From Alkalicoccus daliensis (lineage in GTDB: Bacteria > Bacillota > Bacilli > Bacillales > Salisediminibacteriaceae), in NCBI RefSeq assembly GCF_900103955.1, contig NZ_FNIL01000010.1, positions 59,523 to 119,109 on the forward strand: DNA of 59,587 nucleotides, given 5' to 3'. The translations under genes and the position numbers were made by a program. Shown in pieces: positions 24,151 through 32,491 of the stretch; position 1 is the first letter of the stretch, and every line of letters begins with the position of its first letter. The notes under the pieces are model-generated. The model was given only the letters and a program-made list of their open reading frames with translations. It had not been told where the DNA came from and made no database searches.

Positions 24151-25302
24151 ATGGATTTATCTCTTACGAAAGAACAAAGCATGATTCAGGAAATGGTTCG
24201 TGATTTTGCTCAAAAAGAAATAGCTCCTCTCGCAGACCAGATTGATAAAGAGGAAAAATTCCCGGAAGAAATTTTTAGAAAAATGGGAGAACTCGGTTTA
24301 ATGGGAATACCTTTCCCAGAAGAATATGGAGGATCAGGCGGTGATACGATCTCTTATATATTAGCCGTTGAAGAAATAGGAAAAGTCTGTGGCAGCACCG
24401 GCTTGAGTTATGCAGCTGCCGTGTCGCTTGGAGCCTCACCGATTTATCATTTCGGATCAGAAAAGCAGAAACAGGAACACTTAATACCTTTGGCAAGCGG
24501 AAAGAGTCTGGGAGCCTTTGGCCTCACTGAACCAGGAGCGGGTTCAGACGCAGGAGGCACAAGAACAAAGGCTGAGAAAAAAGGAAACCAATATATTCTC
24601 AATGGGGAAAAGAGCTGGATTACGAATACTTCCTATGCCAGAACCGTAATTGTGACCGCCCGAAATGGCGAAGATGAAAAAGGCAGAAAAAAAATATCCG
24701 CTTTTATTGTCCCTACAGATGCTCCTGGCCTAACAATCCGGGCTGAATATGAAAAAATGGGGGTGCGGGGATCCAATACTACAGAGTTGATTCTTGAAGA
24801 CATTCATGTGCCGGAAGAAAATATACTGGGAGACCCTCAGAAAGGATTTCATCAATTCCTTTATACACTGGATGGCGGAAGAATTTCCATCGCAGCACTG
24901 GCTTTGGGAATAGGCAGGGCAGCTTACGAAGCAGCCTTGCAGTACAGCAGCGAACGCAAACAATTCGGTAAACATATCGGCAGTTTTCAAGCGGTGCAGT
25001 TTAAGCTTTCGGATATGGCAATGGAGCTGGAGCTTGCTAAAAATATGATTTTAAAGGCAGCCTGGCTGAAAGATAACAATAGACCTTTTAAAAAAGAAGC
25101 GGCTATGGCAAAACTTTTCGCTTCAGAAGCTGCTACAAGAGCGTGTAATCAGTCCCTTCAAATTCATGGGGGGTATGGATATATGCGTGAATATAAAATA
25201 GAACGTTACTTAAGAGATGCGAAACTGATGGAAATTGGAGAAGGAACTTCAGAAATTCAGCGGCTCGTTATTGCCAGAGAAATTGGATGTCCGGCAAATT
25301 AA
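24151..25302 (+). CDS. Acyl-CoA dehydrogenase, first gene of the leucine-degradation operon
   Basis: ATG 24151 after GAAGGAGAG gives 383 aa; an upstream TTG overlaps the ribosome site. Conserved blocks include GAFGLTEPGAGSDAGGT and WITNTSYA (FAD/substrate), SERKQFGKHIGSFQAVQF, and the C-terminal IHGGYGYMREYKIERYLRDA and IGEGTSEIQR. The catalytic Glu is E364 in GEGTSE, the position used in short/medium-chain enzymes. The alternative position of isovaleryl-CoA dehydrogenase falls in DGGRISIA, where Gly replaces Glu. Context (biotin carboxylase, HMG-CoA lyase) implies isovaleryl-CoA to 3-methylcrotonyl-CoA, as proposed for B. subtilis YngJ. Motif evidence alone would suggest a short-chain acyl-CoA. 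Confidence 0.88.
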   Translation: MDLSLTKEQSMIQEMVRDFAQKEIAPLADQIDKEEKFPEEIFRKMGELGLMGIPFPEEYGGSGGDTISYILAVEEIGKVCGSTGLSYAAAVSLGASPIYHFGSEKQKQEHLIPLASGKSLGAFGLTEPGAGSDAGGTRTKAEKKGNQYILNGEKSWITNTSYARTVIVTARNGEDEKGRKKISAFIVPTDAPGLTIRAEYEKMGVRGSNTTELILEDIHVPEENILGDPQKGFHQFLYTLDGGRISIAALALGIGRAAYEAALQYSSERKQFGKHIGSFQAVQFKLSDMAMELELAKNMILKAAWLKDNNRPFKKEAAMAKLFASEAATRACNQSLQIHGGYGYMREYKIERYLRDAKLMEIGEGTSEIQRLVIAREIGCPAN

Positions 25303-25321
25303 TGGGACAGGAGGAAAAGAA

Positions 25322-26654
25322 ATGATAAAAAAGTTATTAATAGCGAACAGAGGAGAAATCGCCTGTCGTATCATTCATACGTGCAGAAAACTCAATATCA
25401 GAAGTGTAGCAGTGTATTCAGATGCAGATGCAGAGAGTATGCATGTACTTTATGCAGATGAAGCGGTTCATTTAGGTGGTTCAAGAGTAAAAGAAAGCTA
25501 TTTAAATATGGAGGCAGTATTGCAGGCAGCGAAAGATACGGGAGCTGATGCAATTCATCCGGGCTATGGACTCCTCTCTGAAAATCCAGTATTTGCAGAG
25601 CGTGTGGTGGAAGAAGGTATCATTTTCGTAGGGCCGGAAGCGGAAGTAATAAAGCAGATGGGAGACAAAATTCAGGCGCGGACAGCTATGGAAACTGCAG
25701 GGGTACCGGTAGTACCTGGCATTACTCTCGACACCCTGGAAGAGTCACATGTGATAAAGGCTGGAAGAGCTGTAGGCTATCCTCTTATGATAAAAGCTGC
25801 TGCAGGAGGGCGGTATCGGTATGCAGAAAATAGAAAATGAAGCAGACCTTATGCGCGCAGCTGAATCAGTACAGAAGAAATCTGAAACTTTTTTCGGTTC
25901 TGCCCGCCTGTTTATTGAAAAATATATTGAAGAGCCCCGGCATATTGAGGCACAAATTATCGGAGATAATTACGGCACCATTCGTTCAATAGGCACAAGA
26001 GATTGTTCGATTCAGAGACGACATCAAAAGGTAATAGAAGAAGCCCCGGCACCGAACTTTTCAAAAGAAGCGGATAATGCGCTGCAGGAGGGAGCTGTGA
26101 AAGCAGCAAGTGCTTTGGCGTACACAAATGCAGGCACTGTCGAATTTTTAGTAGATAAAGATGAAAATGTTTATTTTCTCGAGATGAACACACGACTGCA
26201 GGTGGAGCATCCGGTAACAGAAGAAACCAGCGGTACAGATCTTGTAGAATGGCAGCTTCTCATTGCAGATGGCAAAAGTTTTGAAGAACTGCCTGTTAAC
26301 AATACACCGTATCCCTGCGCGATGGAAGTTCGGGTATATGCAGAAGACCCAAAAACATTTTTTCCTTCCCCGGGCACGATCACTCAATGGAACTTTCCAA
26401 CTCCGGAGAAGGTCAGATTTGATATGGGGGTGCGAAAGGGAGATAAAGTAACCCCTTATTACGATCCAATGATCGGAAAGATAATAGCCTCCGGTGATTC
26501 CAGAGAAGACGTGATAAATAACCTGATAAATGTACTGGAAGGATCTGAAATAAGTGGAATTAAAACGAACATTCCACTGTTGCTGGACGTACTGAAGGAT
26601 GACAAATTTAAAAGCGGAAAGATCTCAACACATTTTTTAATGCAGACCAACTAA
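25322..26654 (+). pseudogene. Biotin carboxylase subunit (methylcrotonyl-CoA carboxylase type), frameshifted
   Basis: Two consecutive frames encode one biotin carboxylase. Residues 1 to about 163 (MIKKLLIANRGEIACRI to YPLMIKAAAGG) read in the frame of ATG 25322. The remainder (GIGMQKIENEADL to FLMQTN) reads in the +1 frame. The break lies at 25806-25812 inside the ATP-grasp glycine loop: families have GGGGxGM, and restoring two bases gives exactly that and a 444-residue protein of normal length. Downstream motifs are intact: the EKYIEEPRHIEAQI region, RDCSIQRRHQKVIEEAPAP, FLEMNTRLQVEHPVTE. It would charge the biotin carrier encoded next. True mutation, assembly error or recoding cannot be separated from sequence alone. 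Confidence 0.85.
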
Positions 26655-26668
26655 GGAGGCGTTTATAG

Positions 26669-26881
26669 ATGGCGGAAATTAAAACCACAATGGCAGGGAA
26701 TGTCTGGAAAATAAATATCAAAACAGGTGATACGGTAGCTGCAGGTGATGAAGTGGTAATTCTGGAATCAATGAAAATGGAAATCCCGATTGAATCAGAA
26801 GCCGCTGGAACTGTCACTGAAATCCTGGTGGAAGAAGGAAGCTTTGTAAATGAAGATGAAGTAATTATAAAGCTTGATTAA
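26669..26881 (+). CDS. Biotin carboxyl carrier protein (biotinyl-lipoyl domain)
   Basis: This 70-aa stand-alone carrier has the biotinylation motif ESMKMEIP (target Lys about residue 35) flanked by the symmetric half-domains MAGNVWKINIKTGDTVAAGDEVVI and GTVTEILVEEGSFVNEDEVIIKLD. It shuttles CO2 from the biotin carboxylase (25322) to the carboxyltransferase (28597). The carrier being split from the carboxylase matches the B. subtilis YngHB arrangement. AAGGAGG precedes ATG 26669, 14 bp after the preceding stop. Confidence 0.92.
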   Translation: MAEIKTTMAGNVWKINIKTGDTVAAGDEVVILESMKMEIPIESEAAGTVTEILVEEGSFVNEDEVIIKLD

Positions 26882-26890
26882 ACTGGAGGG

Positions 26891-27808
26891 ATGAAGTTGA
26901 CAATACCTCAGGAAGTAATCATAAAAGAAGTGGGGCCAAGAGACGGACTGCAGAATGAGTCAGTGATTATATCGACTGAGAAAAAAATTGCCTGGATTGA
27001 AAAATTGACGAATGCCGGAGTGAAGTATGTGGAAGTTTCTTCTTTCGTTTCTCCAAAGTGGATTCCGGCGCTGGCTGATGCCGATGATGTTTTCCGTTAT
27101 TTGAAAAGAAAAGAAGGAGTTACTTACGCAGGCTTAGTCCCCAACGAAAAGGGACTTGATAGAGCGCTGCGGGCGAACGTAGATGAAATTGGAATATTTG
27201 TTTCTGCAAGTGATACGCACAATCGAAAAAATGTAAACAAATCGATTGACGAAACGTTGAGTATATTAAAAGATGTCGTCAAAACTGCCAAACGAGAGGG
27301 GAAATCCGTCCGTGGTTATCTTTCCACAGTGTTTGGATGCCCGTATGAAGGCCACATATCTATTGGGCAGGTGGAGCGCATTAGTAATATACTGCTGGAA
27401 ATGGGAGTCGATGAGCTCTCTCTTGGAGATACGATTGGAGTAGCAAATCCAGTCCAGGTAAAACAGGTCATCCGTCAACTGAAAACTACGATACCGACTG
27501 GGAAACTGGCACTCCATTTTCATAATACAAGAGGGCTGGCAGCTGCAAATATCGTGGCAGGTCTGGAACAGAATATCCAAGTATTTGATGGAGCAAACGG
27601 AGGATTGGGAGGCTGTCCATACGCACAGGGAGCCACAGGCAATGTGGCTACGGAAGATGTGCAGTATTTAATGGAATCTTTAGGAGTAAATACCGGGCTC
27701 AGTCTGAAAGGGTTAGTGCAGGCCGCAAAATATATCGCACCTCATGTTGGCCTGGAACTTCCAAGCTATCAGCACCGCCTCGCACAAAAGGAGGATGACG
27801 GAGCATGA
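26891..27808 (+). CDS. Hydroxymethylglutaryl-CoA lyase
   Basis: This 305-aa TIM-barrel protein starts at ATG 26891. Hallmarks: KEVGPRDGLQNE (metal and catalytic Arg-Asp), HFHNTRGLAAAN (metal His pair) and the G-loop GLGGCPYAQGATGNVATEDV with the catalytic Cys. It cleaves 3-hydroxy-3-methylglutaryl-CoA to acetyl-CoA and acetoacetate, the last leucine-specific step. It overlaps the hydratase gene by 4 bp. It corresponds to B. subtilis YngG. Confidence 0.94.
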   Translation: MKLTIPQEVIIKEVGPRDGLQNESVIISTEKKIAWIEKLTNAGVKYVEVSSFVSPKWIPALADADDVFRYLKRKEGVTYAGLVPNEKGLDRALRANVDEIGIFVSASDTHNRKNVNKSIDETLSILKDVVKTAKREGKSVRGYLSTVFGCPYEGHISIGQVERISNILLEMGVDELSLGDTIGVANPVQVKQVIRQLKTTIPTGKLALHFHNTRGLAAANIVAGLEQNIQVFDGANGGLGGCPYAQGATGNVATEDVQYLMESLGVNTGLSLKGLVQAAKYIAPHVGLELPSYQHRLAQKEDDGA

Positions 27809-28575
27809 TTCAGGCAAAAGTTGAAGAGGGGCTTGCAATCTTGACGCTTGATCGAGCAGAAGCTGCAAACGCGCTTTCAAATGAGCTGATTGAGAAAGCA
27901 GTCCAGGTACTTCAGGAATGGCATGAAAGTCAAAGTATAAAAGCGGTCATCATCACAGGGAGCGGAGATCGTGTGTTCTGCGCGGGCGCAGACTTGAAAG
28001 AACGCGCAGGAATGAATCCCGACGAAGTGCGGGCTGCGGTAAAAAATATCAGAAATTTTATTGAGAAAGTATATGAAATGCCTCAGCCGGTAATTGCAGC
28101 AATTAATGGGGCGGCGATCGGAGGAGGAGTGGAACTTGCCCTTGCCTGCGACTTCAGGATCGCGGTACAATATGCAACATTTTCACTTGCGGAAACAGGT
28201 CTTGGTATTATACCCGGTGCAGGAGGGACACAGCGGCTTCCGAGGCTTATTGGCGAACAAAAGGCGAAAGAATTAATTTTAACGGGAAAGAAGATTTCCG
28301 CAGAGGAAGCTGTTTACAGTGGACTTGTACTTAAAGCATTTTCAAGAAGTGAATTATTACCGGAAGCAGAGCATTTTGCACGCATTATTGCTTCCAGAGC
28401 TCCTTTGGCTAACAGGTATGCTAAGTCCGCGATAAATCAAGGACTGCAGAAAACACTGCAGGAAGGGCTGCAGGTGGAGCAGGCTGAGTATGAAAAAACT
28501 ATAAACACTAAAGACAGACTGGAAGGACTCGCTGCTTTTAAAGAAAAGCGTCCCCCGGTCTTTCGTGGAGAATAA
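27805..28575 (+). CDS. Enoyl-CoA hydratase/isomerase-family protein (probable methylglutaconyl-CoA hydratase)
   Basis: This 256-aa crotonase-fold protein has the CoA oxyanion motifs FCAGADLKERAG (about residues 53-64) and AAINGAAIGGGVELALACDFRIA (95-117). Glu residues typical of hydratases are seen in LAETGLGIIPGAGGTQRLPR. The C-terminal helix carries the adenine-binding region. In this operon it would hydrate 3-methylglutaconyl-CoA to HMG-CoA, as proposed for YngF. Substrate assignment relies on context. The start overlaps the HMG-CoA lyase stop. Confidence 0.88.
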   Translation: MIQAKVEEGLAILTLDRAEAANALSNELIEKAVQVLQEWHESQSIKAVIITGSGDRVFCAGADLKERAGMNPDEVRAAVKNIRNFIEKVYEMPQPVIAAINGAAIGGGVELALACDFRIAVQYATFSLAETGLGIIPGAGGTQRLPRLIGEQKAKELILTGKKISAEEAVYSGLVLKAFSRSELLPEAEHFARIIASRAPLANRYAKSAINQGLQKTLQEGLQVEQAEYEKTINTKDRLEGLAAFKEKRPPVFRGE

Positions 28576-28596
28576 AAAGGCAGGTGCTGATGATTG

Positions 28597-30120
28597 ATGA
28601 AACTTGATAAATCGTGGCAGGAAAGAGTAGAAGCAATTGAACAGGGAGGAATTAAGAAGTATCACGATGCGAATGAGCAGAAGGGGAAAATGTTTGTCAG
28701 AGAAAGACTGCATAGCTTGTTTGATGATGGTACTTGGAAGGAAGACGGAAAATTTGCCAATGCTGAAGCAGAAGGACTGCCTGCGGACGGCGTTATTACA
28801 GCGATAGGAAAAATAGACGGAAGAACCTGCTGCGTAATGGCAAATGATTCCACGGTAAAAGCTGGTTCCTGGGGAGCTAAAACAGTAGAAAAAATTATTC
28901 GGATGCAGGAAACTGCGATGAAACTGAAAGTTCCAATGTTTTATCTTGTAGACAGCGCCGGAGCGCGGATAACTGATCAAATTGATATGTTTCCCAACAG
29001 ACGCGGGGCAGGACGGATTTTTCATAATCAAGTTAAATTATCCGGCATGGTGCCGCAGGTCTGTATACTATTTGGTCCCTCAGCCGCAGGGGGAGCATAT
29101 ATTCCTTCCTTCTGTGATGTTGTCATTATGGTAGAAGGTAATGCCTCCATGTATCTTGGGTCTCCAAGGATGGCAGAAATGGTTATAGGGGAAAAAGTGA
29201 GTCTGGAAGAAATGGGAGGCGCCCGAATGCACTGTTCTGTGTCCGGGTGCGGGGATATCTTAGTCGAAAACGAAACTGAAGGTATACAAAAAGCAAGAGA
29301 ATATTTTACTTATATGCCGGAGAATTATCTGCATAAAACGGAAAAAATAAAACCGTTTGCTCCGGAACAGCTCGATTTGGAAAAGCTGGTACCTGATAAT
29401 CAGAACATGCCTTTTGATATGCTTCAATTTATAAAAGGTCTTGTAGATAAAGGCAGCTTTTTTGAAATTAAAGCACTGTTTGCAAAGGAATTAATCACCG
29501 GATTTGCAAGAATAAACGGCAGTACTGTAGGTATCATAGCAAATCAGCCAAAGCAGAAGGGCGGGATATTGTTTCATGATTCTGCTGATAAAGCTGCAAG
29601 GTTTATTACCTTATGCGATGCGTTTCAAATACCGCTGCTGTTTTTAATGGATGTTCCCGGTTTTATGATTGGAACAAAAGTGGAAAGAGCAGGGATTATC
29701 CGCCATGGCGCCAAAATGGTCGCTGCGATGTCTTCAGCAACGGTGCCGAAAATTTCAGTAATTATAAGAAAAGCATACGGGGCAGGTCTTTATGCAATGG
29801 GAGGTCCTGCATTTGAACCGGACAGCTGTATTGCGCTGCCGACTGCGCAGATTGCAGTAATGGGACCTGAAGCAGCGGTAAACGCGGTATATGCAAATAA
29901 AATTGCAGCTTTGGATGAAAAAGACAGGGCAGATTTTATTGCAGATAAAAGAAAAGAATATCAGGAAAATATCGATGTGTACCGTCTGGCGTCTGAATTA
30001 ATTGTAGATGATATTATTCCAGGAAATGCGCTTCGGGAAACGTTAATTGAGCGGTATGAACTTTACAGCAGCAAAGAGATTCAATTCTCCGGAAGAAAAC
30101 ATCCAGTGTACCCAGTATAA
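28597..30120 (+). CDS. Acyl-CoA carboxylase carboxyltransferase (beta) subunit
   Basis: This 507-aa protein starts at ATG 28597 after AGGCAGGTG. It has the two crotonase-like halves of biotin-dependent carboxyltransferases: the N-terminal half with FYLVDSAGARITDQ, FGPSAAGGAYIPSFCD and YLGSPRM, and the C-terminal half with LFLMDVPGFMIGTKVERAGIIRHGAKM and YGAGLYAMGG. The CoA and biotin oxyanion loops (SAAGGAY, GAGLYAM) are intact. With the carrier and biotin carboxylase it forms a methylcrotonyl-CoA carboxylase-type enzyme (B. subtilis YngE-like). Propionyl-CoA specificity is an alternative, but the HMG-CoA lyase next door favours leucine. Confidence 0.92.
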   Translation: MKLDKSWQERVEAIEQGGIKKYHDANEQKGKMFVRERLHSLFDDGTWKEDGKFANAEAEGLPADGVITAIGKIDGRTCCVMANDSTVKAGSWGAKTVEKIIRMQETAMKLKVPMFYLVDSAGARITDQIDMFPNRRGAGRIFHNQVKLSGMVPQVCILFGPSAAGGAYIPSFCDVVIMVEGNASMYLGSPRMAEMVIGEKVSLEEMGGARMHCSVSGCGDILVENETEGIQKAREYFTYMPENYLHKTEKIKPFAPEQLDLEKLVPDNQNMPFDMLQFIKGLVDKGSFFEIKALFAKELITGFARINGSTVGIIANQPKQKGGILFHDSADKAARFITLCDAFQIPLLFLMDVPGFMIGTKVERAGIIRHGAKMVAAMSSATVPKISVIIRKAYGAGLYAMGGPAFEPDSCIALPTAQIAVMGPEAAVNAVYANKIAALDEKDRADFIADKRKEYQENIDVYRLASELIVDDIIPGNALRETLIERYELYSSKEIQFSGRKHPVYPV

Positions 30121-30137
30121 AGGGAGGGATTTTATAA

Positions 30138-30830
30138 ATGAAACAAATTTATGAAACTGCTGATGAAATCATTGATGGAATAGAGGATGGAGCTACGATC
30201 CTGGTTGGTGGTTTCGGATTGTGCGGAATTCCCGAAAATGTCATTCAGGCACTCGTAAAAAAGGGCACCACAAATTTAACAATTGTTTCAAATAACTGTG
30301 GTGTGGACGACTGGGGGCTCGGTTTACTGCTGAAGAAAAAACAAATCAAGAAAATTTATGCCTCTTACGTTGGCGAAAACAAAGAATTTGAACGGCAGGT
30401 AATAAATGGAGAATTAGAAGTGGAACTTGTTCCACAGGGGACGCTTGCGGAGCGGCTGCGTGCCGGAGGAGCAGGAATCCCTGCTTTTTATACACCTGCA
30501 GGAGTCGGCACACCTGTTGCTGAAGGAAAAGAAATTCGAACGTTTGAAGGCAAGGAATATCTGCTGGAACGAGCGATTAAAGGTGATGTTAGTATCGTGC
30601 GGGCACATACAGGCGACACGTACGGGAACCTGGTCTATCGGAAAACTGCACAGAACTTTAATCCGATGATTGCAGCAGCAGGAAAACTTACGATAGCGGA
30701 GGTAGAAAATTTACAGGAAGCAGGTTCCATTGATCCTCATCATATTCATACTCCCGGCATATATGTGAATCGGATGCTGGAAGCTGCACAGGAAAACAGA
30801 ATCGAGCGAAAAACTGTAAGGGAAGCTTAG
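30138..30830 (+). CDS. scoA: 3-oxoacid CoA-transferase subunit A
   Basis: This 230-aa protein has the N-terminal signature of the alpha subunit (ATILVGGFGLCGIPENVI), NNCGVDDWGLGLLL and PAFYTPAGVGTPVAEGKE. It pairs with subunit B encoded 16 bp downstream to transfer CoA from succinyl-CoA to acetoacetate. This links it to the acetoacetate released by the HMG-CoA lyase upstream. The start is ATG 30138 with AAGGGAGGG. Confidence 0.93.
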   Translation: MKQIYETADEIIDGIEDGATILVGGFGLCGIPENVIQALVKKGTTNLTIVSNNCGVDDWGLGLLLKKKQIKKIYASYVGENKEFERQVINGELEVELVPQGTLAERLRAGGAGIPAFYTPAGVGTPVAEGKEIRTFEGKEYLLERAIKGDVSIVRAHTGDTYGNLVYRKTAQNFNPMIAAAGKLTIAEVENLQEAGSIDPHHIHTPGIYVNRMLEAAQENRIERKTVREA

Positions 30831-30846
30831 AAAGGAGGGGAAGACA

Positions 30847-31488
30847 GTGGATAAAAAAGCATCCAGAGAAAAAATAGCCAGAAGAGCTGAGCAGGAAATA
30901 AAAGATGGAGACTATGTAAACCTGGGAATAGGGATGCCGACGATGGTGGCGAACTTTTTATCAGAGCATAAAAAAGTAATGCTGCAGTCTGAAAATGGAT
31001 TATTGGGAATCGGCCGCTATCCTACAGAGGAAGAATTAGATGCGGATCTGATAAATGCAGGAAAAGAAACAGTAACTGCTGCAAAAGGAGCGGCATATTT
31101 CAGCAGTGCGGAATCTTTTGCTATGATCCGCGGCGGCAATATAGACATTGCTATTCTGGGAGCAATGGAGGTAGCTGAAAATGGAGACCTTGCGAACTGG
31201 ATGATCCCGGGTAAAATGATTAAAGGCATGGGGGGAGCAATGGATCTTGTTCACGGTGCCCAGCGGGTTATTATAATCATGGATCATGTCAGCCGGGATG
31301 GTACACCTAAAATTGTAAACAACTGCAGTCTCCCTCTGACCGGGATAGGAGTCGTAGATAGAATTATTACAGAACGGGCAGTAATTGATGTCACAGAAAG
31401 CGGACTTATTCTTCAGGAAATACTTGATGACTCAAGCTTTGAAGAAATACAGAAAGTCACTGAGCCAAAACTTAAAAACAATATTTGA
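30847..31488 (+). CDS. scoB: 3-oxoacid CoA-transferase subunit B
   Basis: This 213-aa protein starts at GTG 30847 after AAAGGAGGGG. It carries the catalytic Glu in LQSENGLLGIG (about residue 46), which forms the glutamyl-CoA thioester intermediate, and the conserved GGNIDIAILGAMEV and GKMIKGMGGAMDLV motifs. With subunit A it produces acetoacetyl-CoA, which feeds thiolysis. It is the last gene of the operon; a strong terminator follows directly. Confidence 0.94.
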   Translation: MDKKASREKIARRAEQEIKDGDYVNLGIGMPTMVANFLSEHKKVMLQSENGLLGIGRYPTEEELDADLINAGKETVTAAKGAAYFSSAESFAMIRGGNIDIAILGAMEVAENGDLANWMIPGKMIKGMGGAMDLVHGAQRVIIIMDHVSRDGTPKIVNNCSLPLTGIGVVDRIITERAVIDVTESGLILQEILDDSSFEEIQKVTEPKLKNNI

Positions 31489-31489
31489 T

Positions 31490-31520
31490 AAAAAGCGGCC
31501 TGCTGTGCAGGCCGCTTTTT
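31490..31520 (+). terminator. Terminator of the leucine-degradation operon
   Basis: AAAAAGCGGCCTG / CAGGCCGCTTTTT, a perfect 13-bp stem with 5-nt loop and a T-run, begins 1 bp after the scoB stop. Confidence 0.92.
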
Positions 31521-31610
31521 CCAGGCTGTTGATATAGTCGTTTTCCTACTTAATAAATTTTTAAAATCTGCGTACCTTTCCACATTAAACTGGGGAAGGC
31601 TCAGGTTAAT

Positions 31611-32243
31611 TTATTTATTTTGCATCTGTGGAGAGAGGGCCATGATTTTTTTCTTGAAGTTTACGCCGGGAGTGGCGTATTTACCAGGGCCGAGAGTCCC
31701 GTTAGACATTTTTAAAGTACGGAGCATAGTTTCTTCATCGAAAGCATTATGAATTTCTTCCGCCCGAAGCATAATTTCTGCCGCAACTTTTGCATCCTCC
31801 AGTGCATGGTGGTGTTCAAAAGTGACATTTAATTCATGTGCTATCGTAGACAGTTTATAATTATAAAACTCAGGCCATGTTTTTTTCGCCACCTGGACTG
31901 TACAGTTGTAAGATGCAGCAGGATAAGGAAGCTGGTAAACATCCAAAGCAGATCTTAATACTCTTATATCAAAACTGGCATTATGCGCCAGTAAAAGATT
32001 TCCTTCAAATAAATGTGCAATCTCATTCCAGAGTTCTTCAAAAGTCGGGGATTCTTTTACGTCCTCCCAGGTTAAACCGTGTACTCTGACACAATTAGGA
32101 TCAAAATAGGGAGAAAAAGGCCGAATAAGTGAGTAAACTTCTTCTACTATTTCACTGTTTTCCACATGAACGATGCCTATGGCACAAGCACTGCCTTTTT
32201 CGGATGAGGCTGTTTCAAAATCTATCGCTGTAAAATTCATCAT
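31611..32243 (-). CDS. DEDDh 3'-5' exonuclease (DNA polymerase III epsilon-like)
   Basis: This 210-aa protein has Exo I FTAIDFETAS (Asp, Glu), Exo II LLLAHNASFDIRVL (Asp) and Exo III HHALEDAKVAAEI (His, Asp), the full DEDDh set for two-metal 3'-5' exonuclease activity. A C-terminal extension of about 45 residues (TLGPGKYATPGVNFKKK) follows. It is not fused to a polymerase, UvrC or helicase domain, so it is a stand-alone exonuclease of unknown role, perhaps in DNA or RNA end processing. ATG 32243 (MMNF) or the next Met could be the start. Confidence 0.9.
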   Translation of the reverse strand: MMNFTAIDFETASSEKGSACAIGIVHVENSEIVEEVYSLIRPFSPYFDPNCVRVHGLTWEDVKESPTFEELWNEIAHLFEGNLLLAHNASFDIRVLRSALDVYQLPYPAASYNCTVQVAKKTWPEFYNYKLSTIAHELNVTFEHHHALEDAKVAAEIMLRAEEIHNAFDEETMLRTLKMSNGTLGPGKYATPGVNFKKKIMALSPQMQNK

Positions 32244-32312
32244 TTTCCTCCTGCAAACGTATGTTTCCTATATTTTAGCAAATATTTTATAAAAATAAAA
32301 GCTCTGGTAAAG

Positions 32313-32366
32313 GTGATGATAGAAGGAAGGGCGGCTGCAACGGGAAAGCTCATACACCTCAGGTCT
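32313..32366. repeat. Repeat remnant
   Basis: The segment AAAGGTGATGATAGAAGG followed by GGGCGGCTGCAACGGGAAAGC resembles 58620-58670 (GTGATGATAGGAATGAAAGG then TGGCGACTTCAGCGGGAGG). Both seem to be ends of the same interspersed repeat. Confidence 0.4.
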
Positions 32367-32426
32367 AGCTGGAGCAAAGTTTCTTCTAATTAACAACAAC
32401 GAACGATATCTTAGCTGAAATAAAAG

Positions 32427-32452
32427 AGACACCGGCTGAAAAGCCGATGTCT
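32427..32452 (-). terminator. Terminator of msmX
   Basis: Minus-strand stem AGACATCGGCT / AGCCGGTGTCT with one mismatch and a 4-nt loop, followed by CTTTTATTTC. It is 40 bp beyond the msmX stop. Confidence 0.7.
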
Positions 32453-32491
32453 AAAAGGGGGGAATAAATCTATGAAACCAAATATAGGGTA

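Noticed and set aside
25800-25825. Programmed +1 frameshift as normal expression of the biotin carboxylase
   Set aside because: No known slippery or stop-codon context at the break; family members are not recoded, so mutation or sequence error is simpler.
28357-29031. 224-codon minus strand open frame
   Set aside because: Antisense to the hydratase and carboxyltransferase genes, which have clear family motifs; no ribosome site.
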